Positions 54,189 through 63,266 of a stretch of DNA of 64,000 bases are shown one piece after another. The notes under the pieces are model-generated. The model did not search any database. It saw only the letters and a list, made by a program, of their open reading frames with translations, and was not told the origin of the DNA. Numbering within the stretch: position 1 is the stretch's first letter; every line of letters begins with the position of its first letter. The translations under genes were made by a program, and so were the position numbers. Origin of the DNA: Paenibacillus hemerocallicola (GTDB lineage: Bacteria; Bacillota; Bacilli; Paenibacillales; NBRC-103111); NCBI RefSeq assembly GCF_006265175.1, contig NZ_VDCQ01000045.1:1-64000 (forward strand), given 5' to 3'.

Positions 54189-56504
54189 ATGTCATCAGCT
54201 ACCGAACCGCAAATTCGACACATCGAGCTTCAATTAAGCAACGGCACCTATATGCGTATCGTGCCGATCACCTCGCGTACGTTCCGCGTTCGACTGAGCG
54301 AATCGCGCCAATTCGCGGAAACGCCGCTCGTCCGGTATGGAATCGTGAAAGGGGGAGAGGACGCTGTCGAGTTCGCCATATCCGAAGACGGGGAGTTTGT
54401 GTCGATCGCCACCGCCCGGGTCATGCTGACCGTCCATAAACGTGACGGAAGTGTCGCCTTGCGCAAGCCAAACGGCGAGCTGCTGACAAGCAATCCGATT
54501 CCGCCATGGTCTAACCGAACGAAAGGATTCGGAGCGGAATTTTCATTGTCCGATGACGAGAAACTATACGGACTCGGTGACGTGACTCGGGACCGGATCG
54601 AAAAAAGAGGACATCGCTTCGATATGTGGGTGCTCAACGTCAAATCGTACGCGCCGATTCCGTTCCTGATGAGCAGCAAAGGCTGGGGCCTGTTCATGAA
54701 TACGACCTCGCGCCACTCGGTCGATATCGGCAAGACGGTCTCCGATCGTTTGCGGTATTGGGGGCGGGGCAGCGAGCTGGACTACTACTTATTCGCGGAC
54801 GACAGTTATGAGGGACTGCTTGATCTGTATACGGATGTGACCGGCAAGCCGCAGCTGCTGCCGATTTGGGCTTACGGGCTGACGTTCGTATGCAACCAGC
54901 AGGCGAACGCCCGGGAGATGCTCGACGACGCCATGCAATTCCGCCGCGAAGGGATTCCGTGCGACTTGATCGGGCTGGAGCCGGGCTGGATGGAACATCG
55001 GTACGACTACTCCACGAACAAAAAATGGCATCCAGGACGGTTTTATATGCCGGATTGGGCGGATAAAAGCCCGGGCACCTTTATAGCGGCGCTGCAAAGA
55101 CAAGGTTTCAAATTAAGCTTATGGCTGTGCTGCGACTACGACTTGAGCCATCACGAGGAGCGGCTTGCCGCAGACCAGTCCGCCAACGTCGCGGAAGTAG
55201 CGGATCGCGATCCCGTCATCCATGAAGACGACTACGAGCAGGATTCGAGACTGCAAGAGCCTACGTACCTTGACAAAGTGACGAAGCCGAATGAGGCATG
55301 GTTTATGCATTTGCAAAAGTTTGTCGATCAAGGCGTTTCCGCGTTCAAAATGGATGCGGCCAACCAAACGCTGGAGCATCCGGACCGGTTGTGGGGCAAC
55401 GGCTTGTCCGACAACGAAATGCACAACCTGTACCCGCTGCTGCTCGGCAAGCAGATGCATACCGGCTTCAAGGAGCAAACCGGCCAGCGCTCGATGATCT
55501 ATTCGGCGGGCGGCTACGTCGGCATTCAACAGTATGCCGCCACATGGGCGGGCGATACGGGAGGCGGACCGAAACCGCTCGTGTCGATATTGAACCACGG
55601 TATGACCGGGCATGTGAATACGAGCTGCGATATGGAAGTGTTCAGCGCCCCCGGTATTCATTTCGGATTTTTTCAGCCTTGGTCGCAAGTCAACAGTTGG
55701 GCGTATTGGCGCCATCCATGGCTGCTCGACAAAAAACTGCTGAACCTGTTCAAGCTGTACGCGAAGCTGCGCTATCGTCTGCTTCCGTACATTTATTCGG
55801 CCGCCCATACGGCCGCCCGTACCGGCTTGCCGATCGTGCGATCGATGCCGCTCGCTTTTCCGAACGACACCGGCACGGACCATTTGGTGCAGCAATATAT
55901 GTTCGGCGATTCGCTGTTGGTCGGCGCTTTTACCGATACGATCTATTTGCCGGAGGGCGAATGGACCGACTATTGGACGGGGAAACGGTACTGCGGTCCT
56001 CAGCAGTTGCAGTATACGCCACCCTCGTATGCGGGCGGCCCGCTGTTCGTTCGTGGCGGCGCGATCATTCCGACTTGGCCGGAGATGGACTTTGTCGGCG
56101 ACAAGCCGTTGGACGAGATCGGCCTGGACGTATATCCTGACGGGGAAAGCGAGTTCGTCCTATATGAAGACGACGGCAATACTTATCAATATTTGGAGCA
56201 TGCCGTCGCCGTTACGCGTATTCGCAGCAAGGCCGATCCAGGCAAGACCACGATCGAAATCGCCCCGAGAGCCGGGCGCTATGAAGGCATGCCGGAGGGT
56301 CGCCGGTTCGAGCTGAATGTGCACGTGTCCGAAAAACCGGAGCAAGTGACCGTCAACGGCAAACGGTGGACGGAAGCCGGACACGGAGACGCCGCGACGG
56401 CGGCAGAGGAGACGTGGTCGTTTGATCCCGCGGGCGCGACCGTCCGTTTGGCGGTGTCGGAGGACGATTCCGGAGCAACGAGCGCGACGATCGAGCTGAT
56501 ATAA
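54189..56504 (+). CDS. GH31-family alpha-glycosidase with intact catalytic residues
   Basis: A 771-residue cytosolic enzyme of glycoside hydrolase family 31. An N-terminal beta-sandwich (RLSESRQFAETPLVRYGIVK; GFGAEFSLSDDEKLYGLGDV) leads to the (beta/alpha)8 barrel from about residue 220 (PIWAYGLTFVCNQQANAREM). The nucleophile is Asp389 in SAFKMDAANQTLEH and the acid/base Asp456 in TWAGDTGGG. C-terminal beta domains follow (YMFGDSLLVGAFTDTIYLPE; GPLFVRGGAIIPTWPEMD). The substrate could be an alpha-glucoside, xyloside or sulfoquinovoside. AAAAGGGG precedes ATG 54189, and TATAAT at 54152 may be the -10. It is convergent with the broken lipoprotein 56667 and is the close paralogue of the fusion at 58177. 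Confidence 0.88.
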   Translation: MSSATEPQIRHIELQLSNGTYMRIVPITSRTFRVRLSESRQFAETPLVRYGIVKGGEDAVEFAISEDGEFVSIATARVMLTVHKRDGSVALRKPNGELLTSNPIPPWSNRTKGFGAEFSLSDDEKLYGLGDVTRDRIEKRGHRFDMWVLNVKSYAPIPFLMSSKGWGLFMNTTSRHSVDIGKTVSDRLRYWGRGSELDYYLFADDSYEGLLDLYTDVTGKPQLLPIWAYGLTFVCNQQANAREMLDDAMQFRREGIPCDLIGLEPGWMEHRYDYSTNKKWHPGRFYMPDWADKSPGTFIAALQRQGFKLSLWLCCDYDLSHHEERLAADQSANVAEVADRDPVIHEDDYEQDSRLQEPTYLDKVTKPNEAWFMHLQKFVDQGVSAFKMDAANQTLEHPDRLWGNGLSDNEMHNLYPLLLGKQMHTGFKEQTGQRSMIYSAGGYVGIQQYAATWAGDTGGGPKPLVSILNHGMTGHVNTSCDMEVFSAPGIHFGFFQPWSQVNSWAYWRHPWLLDKKLLNLFKLYAKLRYRLLPYIYSAAHTAARTGLPIVRSMPLAFPNDTGTDHLVQQYMFGDSLLVGAFTDTIYLPEGEWTDYWTGKRYCGPQQLQYTPPSYAGGPLFVRGGAIIPTWPEMDFVGDKPLDEIGLDVYPDGESEFVLYEDDGNTYQYLEHAVAVTRIRSKADPGKTTIEIAPRAGRYEGMPEGRRFELNVHVSEKPEQVTVNGKRWTEAGHGDAATAAEETWSFDPAGATVRLAVSEDDSGATSATIELI

Positions 56505-56587
56505 GAAAAGCTATTAAACGAAGCCTTTTCCACGACGCCTGACCCGGCATTTATCACTTTATCGAACTTGAAAATTCTGAATCGTTA

Positions 56588-56640
56588 AAAAAGAGGCTGT
56601 CCCGGGTCACGGTTATGACCTTCGGGACAGCCCTACCTTT
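56588..56640 (-). terminator. Strong hairpin between convergent genes
   Basis: GGCTGTCCCG (56595-56604) pairs perfectly with CGGGACAGCC (56623-56632), and GGTCA/TGACC pair inside. Read on the minus strand the hairpin is followed by TCTTTTTT; it can also serve the plus strand weakly. Confidence 0.8.
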
Positions 56641-56666
56641 CATCCTGGCCAATCGGCTTGAAACGG

Positions 56667-57998
56667 TTACTTTTTCGACGCCTTTTGCTCGGCGATGCCT
56701 TTGTTGATCAATTCCTCGGCATTGCGCAGCGCCGTGTTGACATCTACCTCCATGCCTTCTGTAAACATTTTTTGAACCTCGGCAATCATGATGCCTTGGG
56801 CTTTCGAGAAGTTGACCAGTCCCGTCGCTCTTGCCGGCGGCTCCGCAGCCGGTTTGTTGTACAGGAACGCGCCGACATTTTTTCCTTTATAGTACTGGCT
56901 GTCTTGGTTGAACGACTTTTTCATCTCGTCGCTTATTTTGGCAAGCGCCGGCGCCAATCCTTTTTTGCTCAGCTTCAATTGCGCTTCATCCGATGTAAGG
57001 TACGCCGCCACGTTCATCGCCGCTTCTTTCTGCTTGCTCGCATTCGTAATGAACAAGTAGCGCGGGCTGCCCCACAACGCGCCGTTCGGCCTTTCCTTGA
57101 ACGTAGGCACGGAAACGATATCCCACTCGAACGACGTGTACGTTTCCGGCTGGGCGAAAATCTGCATGCCGGAGGTGCCGGTGGCGAACAATTTGCGATC
57201 CTCTTCCGTATAGCCCGATTTGCTGTCGAACCTCAAGCCGGGCAGCTTGTAGAAACGGACGAACCCTTCGACCAGCGTTTTCCATTCCGGGGTATTGACC
57301 GCCGCTTTGTCTTCCTTCGCATCCAGGTACGGCAGCCCGAACTGGTTGAATTCCATAAAGATTTGATGCCAGCGCTCGCTGTAGCCGCGGTATTGGATCC
57401 CGCCTTCGTTTCTCGTCAGCTTTTTGGCGATTTCGTAAGCGTCGTCCCACGTCATGCCGTCCTTCGGGTAAGCGACGCCGAATTTATCGAACAGCGTTTT
57501 GTTGTAATGCAGGGCGAACGCCGGGCCGTTTATCGGTAACCCGATCACTTTGCCGTTCGTGTAATATTTCATCGCTTCCAAGTATGCAGGCGCGATGCGG
57601 GTGAGATCGAATTTGCTCGTATTGATCAGCTCGGTCAAATCCTGATCCAGGCCGAATTCCTGAATCGACAGCGGGATCGTGCCTTTCGTGCCGATAATGA
57701 TATCCGGCACATTTCCGGCGGTGACCATGTCCGACAATTTGGTGCTCGACTCGATGCCGGTCAACGTATAGTTCGGAAATTTTTCTCGAATGAGGGGGGC
57801 GAGCAATTCATCGAACTCCTGCTTGTTCGACGAATTCAATTAAAACGAAAGCTCGCCCGGCTTCTGGGTATCCGGCGTCTGCGAAACCGCTTTCCCTTCT
57901 TCCTTGGCGGTGCTGCCCGTGCTTGTGCCGCTGCCGCAAGCCGTTGCGGTAATCGCTGCCGCGGTCAGTAATGAAAGCACATACATAGATTTCGTCAT
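56667..57998 (-). pseudogene. Sugar-binding lipoprotein broken by one in-frame ochre codon
   Basis: The gene opens at ATG 57998 after GGGGGT with a lipoprotein signal (MTKSMYVLSLLTAAAITATA, then C). After GELSF a TAA at 57840-57842 interrupts the frame, which then continues unchanged with LNSSNKQEFDELLAPLIR to the end at 56667 (444 codons, normal length). The remaining domain is intact: YNKTLFDKFGVAYPKDGMTW and DVNTALRNAEELINKGI. A TAC or TAT codon changed to TAA would explain it. The intact frame downstream suggests a recent loss or a sequencing error. It lies between the active GH31 enzyme and the GH31-AraC regulator and is divergent from the latter. Confidence 0.85.
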
Positions 57999-58030
57999 AA
58001 AGTGTACCCCCTATTTAGTAGTGTACAAGC

Positions 58031-58142
58031 ACAATCGATTGTTGCTTAATGCAATTATACGATGCGCTTACATTTCGATTAAATGGAGTTTGATTGCAAT
58101 GAATGGTATTCTCATGAGAAAGTGGACGAAGTATGTTATAAT
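58031..58142 (+). promoter_or_regulatory. Divergent promoter region with perfect palindrome and extended -10
   Basis: ACAATCGATTGT at 58031-58042 is a perfect 12-bp palindrome, flanked by AAGC and GCTT. TGTTATAAT at 58134-58142 is an extended -10 for the 58177 gene. The palindrome lies 33 bases upstream of the lipoprotein's ATG on the minus strand, so it is a candidate regulatory site shared by both genes. Confidence 0.5.
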
Positions 58143-58176
58143 CTTTCATAATTCTCGTGTATAAGGGGGACTTGCC

Positions 58177-61173
58177 TTGCCCGAGCAACGAACTTATGTT
58201 CATTTCCAGACGTTCGCAGGAACCTGCCATATGCGTATACACGTCATTGCCCCCGACACCTTTCGCGTCAGACTGTGTGCGAACGGAGATTTTCCGGAAT
58301 CCGCTCTTGTCCGGTACGGAATCATCCGATTCCCTGCGACTGCGGCCGGTTATACCGTAACCGAAGACGGCGATTGTACATCCATTCATACGGAAAAAGC
58401 GGTTTTGCAGGTTGATCGGACGGACGGGCGTATAGCGCTTTCTTATTTGCGCCAAAGTTTATCGGTAAACCATACGCCTTCGGATGCGGAACGAGGATTC
58501 GGCGCACAACTGCGGTTGTCCCCGGATGAACGGCTATACGGGCTTGGCGACGAATCCCGGGAGACGATTATGAAGCGCGGCCGGATTGCCCGGATTCACC
58601 CGCTCAAGTCGGTCACGCTTGCGCCGATTCCGTTTCTCATGAGCAGTCTCGGTTGGGGGTTGTTCATCAATACGACTCGCAAGCACGAGATCGATATCGG
58701 CTGTACGGACCCCGACCGATTAACCTTTAGCCTGTCTGGAACCCAGTTGGACTATGTATTGTACACCGGAAACGGTTATGCCGAATTGTTGAACAAGTAT
58801 ACCGATACTACGGGCAAGCCGGAGCTGCTTCCGATATGGGCGTACGGATTTACCTTTATTTGCAACCAGCAGGCGAACGCGCGCGAGGCGATCGAGGACG
58901 GGCTGAAGTTTCGCCGGGAAGACATTCCGTGCGATACGTTCGGACTGGAATCGAATTGGATGGAAAAGCATTATGACCGCTCGACGACCAAAAATTGGCA
59001 TCCGGGGCGGTTTTATATACCCGACTGGAGCCCGAAAGGCCAGCATACGTTTATCGGCACGCTTGCCGGAATGGGCTTCAAGCTGAGCCTATGGTTGAGC
59101 TGCGACTATGATTTAAGCGTTTACGAAGAACAGCAGCTGCGCCAACCCAAGCTCCAGTCGGCGAATGGGGACGGTTCCGCGGCCGTATCGGACAGCGAGC
59201 ACCGCAACGAGGAAGCGTGGTACGAGCATCTGATGAAATTCGTCGATCAGGGCGTCAAGGCGTTCAAGCTGAGCGAAAGCAACATCGCGAGGGATCACTC
59301 CGCCAGACGGTGGGGCAATGGAATGACCATCGAAGAGATGGAGCTCCTGTACTCGCTGCTGCTGAGCAAACAAATGTATAACGGCTTCAAGCAGCAGACG
59401 GGGCTCCGACCCATGATCTACTCTGCCGAGTCGTATGCCGGCATTCAACAATATGCCGCCTTGTGGACGGGAGGCATGGAGTCGGAAAGGGAAAACAGGA
59501 CGTTGATCACGATATTGAACGACGGTTTATCCGGCCTTTCCAACGTTACAAACGATATGAATATCCATTCGCCGTCGGGCATCCATTTCGGATTATTGCA
59601 GCCCTGGTGCATGGTAAACAGCTGGGCGTATTGGCGTCACCCTTGTTTGCTCGAAAGCCGTTTGCGCACGATGTTCAAGAACTATGCCAAGCTGCGCTAC
59701 CGTCTGCTCCCGTATATTTATTCGGCCGCCCATACGGCCGCGCGTACGGGAATGCCGATCGCCCGGGCGATGCCTCTTCTGTACCCGCACGATAGCAGAA
59801 TGGACAATATATTGACCCAATACATGTTTGGCGACGCATTTCTGGTTGCCGCTTTTACCGAGCGGGTGAGCTTGCCCGTAGGAGCTTGGATCGATTATTG
59901 GACGGGCGAGCGGCATAGCGGGCCCAAGGAACTGGAATACGACGTGCCCGATCATGTCGGCGGGCCGCTGTTCGTCCGGGCCGGAGCGATTATTCCAATG
60001 TGGCCGGAGATGGACTATGTCGGCCAAAAGGCGGTGGCCCGGATGAGCCTGCATATTTATCCGCATGGGGACAGCGACTACACGCTCTATGAAGACGATG
60101 GGACGACATTCGGCTATGCGACCGGAGAAGTCGCTTCCACAACCTTTTCCTGCGAATCGATCGAACGACAAACCGTCGTGCGGATCGGGAAGCGCATCGG
60201 ACAATATGCCGGCATGCCGGTCAAGCGAAGCTACGATACGTTTATTTATACGAATACGAAACCGTCCCGGGTTACCGTAAACGGCGAAACGTACAAGGAA
60301 ACGGCCCAGGCGCGGAAAATGGCCTCATCGCCGAGCTGGGTGTTCGACCGGTTATCCGGCTGCACTCAGCTATATATCGAGGAGTCGGGTACGGTACAAA
60401 TCGAAATTGTACACGGAACGGAAAAAAGTCGCGACAGCAATCGTCCCCGTGCGGGCCGCGCCAAGGCGGACGTTCGAGCACGCGGCGATGCGGCACAGAA
60501 CTTTCCTTTGTCGGCCGATACAGTGCTGATGCCCGGATCGCCGGACGGCGAAAAACATTTGGAGATCGGCCTGGAGCGCGGAGATTGGGACAAAACCCGC
60601 GACGCCCTGGAGCTGCTGCTGAAGGAAAGAGTCGATGAAGCCCGCCATCCCGATGAAGTCCGCGAAAATTTCCTTTACATGTGCGGGCTGCTCGTCCGTT
60701 TTCTCGATAGCAAAGGATGGCCGATGAAAGAAGTGATCGGGGAAAACTATGAATTATTTCTCGGCTTGCAGACGATGTCAGCCAAAGCGGAAGGCCGCGC
60801 GCTGCTCCTTCAAGTGGCGGAGCAAGTTACGGCTTATTCGCGAAACGCGCGGAATTCGTCCGTTCATCCGCTCGTTCAACGGTTGATGGAAATGGTCAAC
60901 AAGTCGATCGACCAGCAATTTTTCAAATTGAGCGACGCCGCGGAGCTTCTTCACGTCAATGCCTCGCATTTGAGTCGGCTGTTCAAACAGGATACGGGAA
61001 CTTCTTTCTCCGATTATGTGATGGAGAAAAAGATGAATTATGCCAAGCAATTGCTGCAAGGCGGCTGCAAAGTGGCCGATGCGGCCGTTTCGACCGGATT
61101 CCGGGACACCGGGTACTTTATCCGCGTATTCCGCAAATACTGGGGGGTCACCCCGGGCGAGCTGAAATTGTAG
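58177..61173 (+). CDS. Catalytically dead GH31 domain fused to a YesN/AraC DNA-binding domain
   Basis: A 998-residue cytosolic protein. Residues 1-735 are a full GH31 fold, closely alike in block order to the enzyme at 54189 (PIWAYGFTFICNQQANAREA; GFKLSLWLSCDYDLS; MVNSWAYWRHPCLL; YMFGDAFLVAAF). The nucleophile Asp is Ser366 (KAFKLSESNIARD versus SAFKMDAANQTLE) and the acid/base Asp is Gly433 (LWTGGMES versus TWAGDTGG). After a basic linker (about 735-800), a helical segment (LEIGLERGDWDKTRDALELL; GENYELFLGLQTMSAKAEGR) precedes two helix-turn-helix motifs (LSDAAELLHVNASHLSRLFK; VADAAVSTGFRDTGYFIRVF) and ends GVTPGELKL, as in YesN-type regulators. TTG 58177 follows AAGGGGGA. It is read as a one-component glycan sensor. 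Confidence 0.9.
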   Translation: MPEQRTYVHFQTFAGTCHMRIHVIAPDTFRVRLCANGDFPESALVRYGIIRFPATAAGYTVTEDGDCTSIHTEKAVLQVDRTDGRIALSYLRQSLSVNHTPSDAERGFGAQLRLSPDERLYGLGDESRETIMKRGRIARIHPLKSVTLAPIPFLMSSLGWGLFINTTRKHEIDIGCTDPDRLTFSLSGTQLDYVLYTGNGYAELLNKYTDTTGKPELLPIWAYGFTFICNQQANAREAIEDGLKFRREDIPCDTFGLESNWMEKHYDRSTTKNWHPGRFYIPDWSPKGQHTFIGTLAGMGFKLSLWLSCDYDLSVYEEQQLRQPKLQSANGDGSAAVSDSEHRNEEAWYEHLMKFVDQGVKAFKLSESNIARDHSARRWGNGMTIEEMELLYSLLLSKQMYNGFKQQTGLRPMIYSAESYAGIQQYAALWTGGMESERENRTLITILNDGLSGLSNVTNDMNIHSPSGIHFGLLQPWCMVNSWAYWRHPCLLESRLRTMFKNYAKLRYRLLPYIYSAAHTAARTGMPIARAMPLLYPHDSRMDNILTQYMFGDAFLVAAFTERVSLPVGAWIDYWTGERHSGPKELEYDVPDHVGGPLFVRAGAIIPMWPEMDYVGQKAVARMSLHIYPHGDSDYTLYEDDGTTFGYATGEVASTTFSCESIERQTVVRIGKRIGQYAGMPVKRSYDTFIYTNTKPSRVTVNGETYKETAQARKMASSPSWVFDRLSGCTQLYIEESGTVQIEIVHGTEKSRDSNRPRAGRAKADVRARGDAAQNFPLSADTVLMPGSPDGEKHLEIGLERGDWDKTRDALELLLKERVDEARHPDEVRENFLYMCGLLVRFLDSKGWPMKEVIGENYELFLGLQTMSAKAEGRALLLQVAEQVTAYSRNARNSSVHPLVQRLMEMVNKSIDQQFFKLSDAAELLHVNASHLSRLFKQDTGTSFSDYVMEKKMNYAKQLLQGGCKVADAAVSTGFRDTGYFIRVFRKYWGVTPGELKL

Positions 61174-61312
61174 CGCTTTCAGGTGCAGAAGCGTTTGCGC
61201 TGCCGTTCCTGGCAGACTTCATGGACGCAAAAATTGGCTTTTTGCGAATACGCCGAACGAGCCAAGGCGAGTGCTACCATCTAGTGGTCCCGCCAACATT
61301 TAAAGATAATAT

Positions 61313-61350
61313 ACGCTAAGCCCTCAATCATGTCGGGCTTGGCGTTTTTT
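61313..61350 (+). terminator. Rho-independent terminator
   Basis: ACGCTAAGCCC (61313-61323) pairs with GGGCTTGGCGT (61335-61345) and is followed by six Ts. It ends the GH31-AraC transcript about 140 bases after its stop codon. Confidence 0.85.
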
Positions 61351-61491
61351 CTTACGCTAAGTCCAATAGTCCGGGCGGTATAGCCCGGATCACCGATTAT
61401 TCAACTTCCGTTGTTTCAGCGGTCGTAATGAATGGAGAGACGTGTGCCGTTCCCCCAATATGAGGGCGGCGCCAGCTTGTCAACAATTTAT

Positions 61492-61565
61492 TTGACTATA
61501 TACTTTCACTTGAATATACTTAGGTAACCTAATATATAAATTACAAAACTATTAGGTAAACTATA
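61492..61565 (+). promoter_or_regulatory. MarR-type promoter/operator
   Basis: TTGACT (61492-61497) and TATACT (61515-61520), 17 bases apart, form a strong promoter. TTAGGTAACCTAA at 61520-61532 is a perfect palindrome just after the -10, and TTAGGTAAACTA (61552-61563) is a second, imperfect copy. This is the typical site of MarR repressors, such as the decayed one at 62070. The rest of 61174-61491 holds only the terminator. Confidence 0.75.
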
Positions 61566-61595
61566 TATTTTGAGAACGAAAGGAGGTTACTCATT

Positions 61596-62015
61596 ATGCG
61601 TATGCGTGGAGTGACCTATGACACGGGATTTCTAAGTGAAGGAACCAGCACATACACCAACTTCGAACCGGCGAGAGTGTACAGGGCAAGAGGAATGTTC
61701 ATCGTCGAGTGGGAAGGTGCGCGTGCCGTTCGATTGATAGGCAGCTACGAGCGTAATGAGTCCGAACAGAGCCAATACTTCAACGATAGCTTCAACGTTT
61801 TCGAAGAAGCCGGAGTCGACACAGCATTCTGGTGTACCTTTGCGGCCCACAACTTGCCGTACGACGAAGACCCCATACACGATTTCGATCGAGCGTCATA
61901 CGGGATCGTGCGGGTGCTGCAAGAAGGCCGCGGCACGACTTACCCCGACATGCCTTGGGAGCCTAAGGAAGTATTTTACACGATCGCAGCGCGATATGCA
62001 GCCTTAAGAGTTTAG
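61596..62015 (+). pseudogene. TIM-barrel protein gene with large internal in-frame deletion
   Basis: AGGAGG precedes the ATG at 61596. The first 30 residues (MRMRGVTYDTGFLSEGTSTY) and the last 110 (GMFIVEWEGARAVRLIGSYE; FEEAGVDTAFWCTFAAHNLP; ASYGIVRVLQEGRGTTYPDM; PWEPKEVF) match the two ends of a roughly 340-residue TIM-barrel family of unknown function, often labelled abortive infection protein in databases. About 200 central residues are missing, joined in frame near VYRARGM. The remaining 139 codons cannot form the barrel. It is the first gene behind the MarR-type promoter. Confidence 0.6.
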
Positions 62016-62069
62016 CACAATAGAGTCATTGCATCTGGCAGCGATATTCGCACTCGAGGAGTGAATGGA

Positions 62070-62365
62070 TTGTCGGAGGAGCAGAAGAAAATCGCAAAGC
62101 AGTTAATGGAAGCGTACTTCCAATCGCAAGTCAGTGGAAATATGATGCAGAATCGCACGGTATACAATCAAAAGCCAGGCGAGATCATGGTTCTCTATTT
62201 CATCAGCACGAATGTCAAGGATGACAGTCCAGGATTGATGGTTTCAGAAATAAGCGGAAAACTGGGGAGGAAGAAAGCCTGCTCGTTGCCGAGATGATGA
62301 GTAAAGCTTCGGATTATATGCTCAAACAAAAAGAATTTTTTATTCAGAGTTTCTTTGCGGATTAG
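62070..62365 (+). pseudogene. MarR-family regulator with internal deletion
   Basis: From TTG 62070 (GAGGAG upstream) the frame reads LSEEQKKIAKQLMEAYFQSQ and PGLMVSEISGKL, the N-terminal and first DNA-binding helices of a MarR protein. At about 62262 it joins directly, in another frame, to a C-terminal helix (GEEESLLVAEMMSKASDYML, KQKEFF) ending at TAG 62363-62365. The recognition helix and wing are missing. It belonged to the operon controlled by the TTAGGTAACCTAA site upstream, whose repressor it probably was. Confidence 0.7.
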
Positions 62366-62418
62366 TTAAATGAAGGACTTTAAACAAAGCGATTGAATAA
62401 AATTCTGGAGGAATTTAT

Positions 62419-63180
62419 ATGAAACATACGGTTATTACGGGGGCCAGCTCAGGAATTGGGTATGAAACGGCTCTTGCTTTTGCGGCTCGTGGAAAAAACT
62501 TAATCATAGCAGCTCGCAGAACGGAGGAATTGGAAAAGTTAAAATCAAAAGTGGCTACCATTAACCCGGGCCTGGATGTTGTCATTCGAACTGTTGACTT
62601 ATCTGTTGCTGCAAAGGTTTATGAATTCTACGAAAGCCTTCAGAATTATCAGATCGAGACCTGGATCAACAATGCCGGGTCTGGAAGCTTTGCTTCTGTT
62701 GGGGAACAAAATTTAAATAAAGTTACGACAATGCTTCACTTGAATATTGAAGCCTTAACCGTTCTGTCGTCTCTTTATCTACGTGATTATGCAGATGTTG
62801 AAGGAACGCAAATCATCAATATTTCTTCAGGGGGAGGGTATCAAATTGTTGGAAATTCTGTGGCCTACTGCGCGACAAAGTTCTATGTAAGTGCCTTTAC
62901 AGAAGGTCTCGCACAAGAATTGAAAGAAAAAGGAGCTGCCATGCAAGTAAAAGTCTTGGCTCCTGCTGCAACTGAATCTGAATTTATTAAAAGAGCTTTG
63001 GATTTAGATGAGTTTAATTATGAAGGATTAGTATCAAAATTTCATACTGCAAAAGAAATGGCTGGATTTATGTTGGATCTTTATGATGGCGATAAAGTTG
63101 TTGGAATTGTGAATGGAAAAACGTATGACTTCGAATTAAGAGATCCAATTTTTCCGTATGTGTCGAAGACAAGAACCTAG
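62419..63180 (+). CDS. Short-chain dehydrogenase/reductase
   Basis: A 253-residue cytosolic NAD(P)-dependent enzyme. The cofactor motif is TGASSGIGYETALAFAARGK (TGxxxGxG), with the NNAG strand in ETWINNAGSGSFASVGE. The catalytic Ser lies in INISSGGGYQIVGNSVAY and the Tyr/Lys pair in AYCATKFYVSAFTEGLAQEL (YxxxK). GGAGG precedes the ATG by 6 bases. Its AT-rich codon use differs from the GC-rich genes to its left. It sits between the decayed MarR operon and the Rrf2 regulator; either could have controlled it. The substrate is unknown. Confidence 0.92.
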   Translation: MKHTVITGASSGIGYETALAFAARGKNLIIAARRTEELEKLKSKVATINPGLDVVIRTVDLSVAAKVYEFYESLQNYQIETWINNAGSGSFASVGEQNLNKVTTMLHLNIEALTVLSSLYLRDYADVEGTQIINISSGGGYQIVGNSVAYCATKFYVSAFTEGLAQELKEKGAAMQVKVLAPAATESEFIKRALDLDEFNYEGLVSKFHTAKEMAGFMLDLYDGDKVVGIVNGKTYDFELRDPIFPYVSKTRT

Positions 63181-63266
63181 TTTTGCCTTAATAAAGAAAT
63201 TTAAGAAGAGAGGGTCGATCCTGACCCTCTAATGTCCCGAATCTTGAGGGAGGGGCGTCAAACTTA

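Noticed and set aside
55298-56140. Plus-strand alternative frame of 280 codons within the GH31 gene
   Set aside because: It overlaps conserved catalytic blocks of the GH31 frame and has no recognisable motif or binding site.
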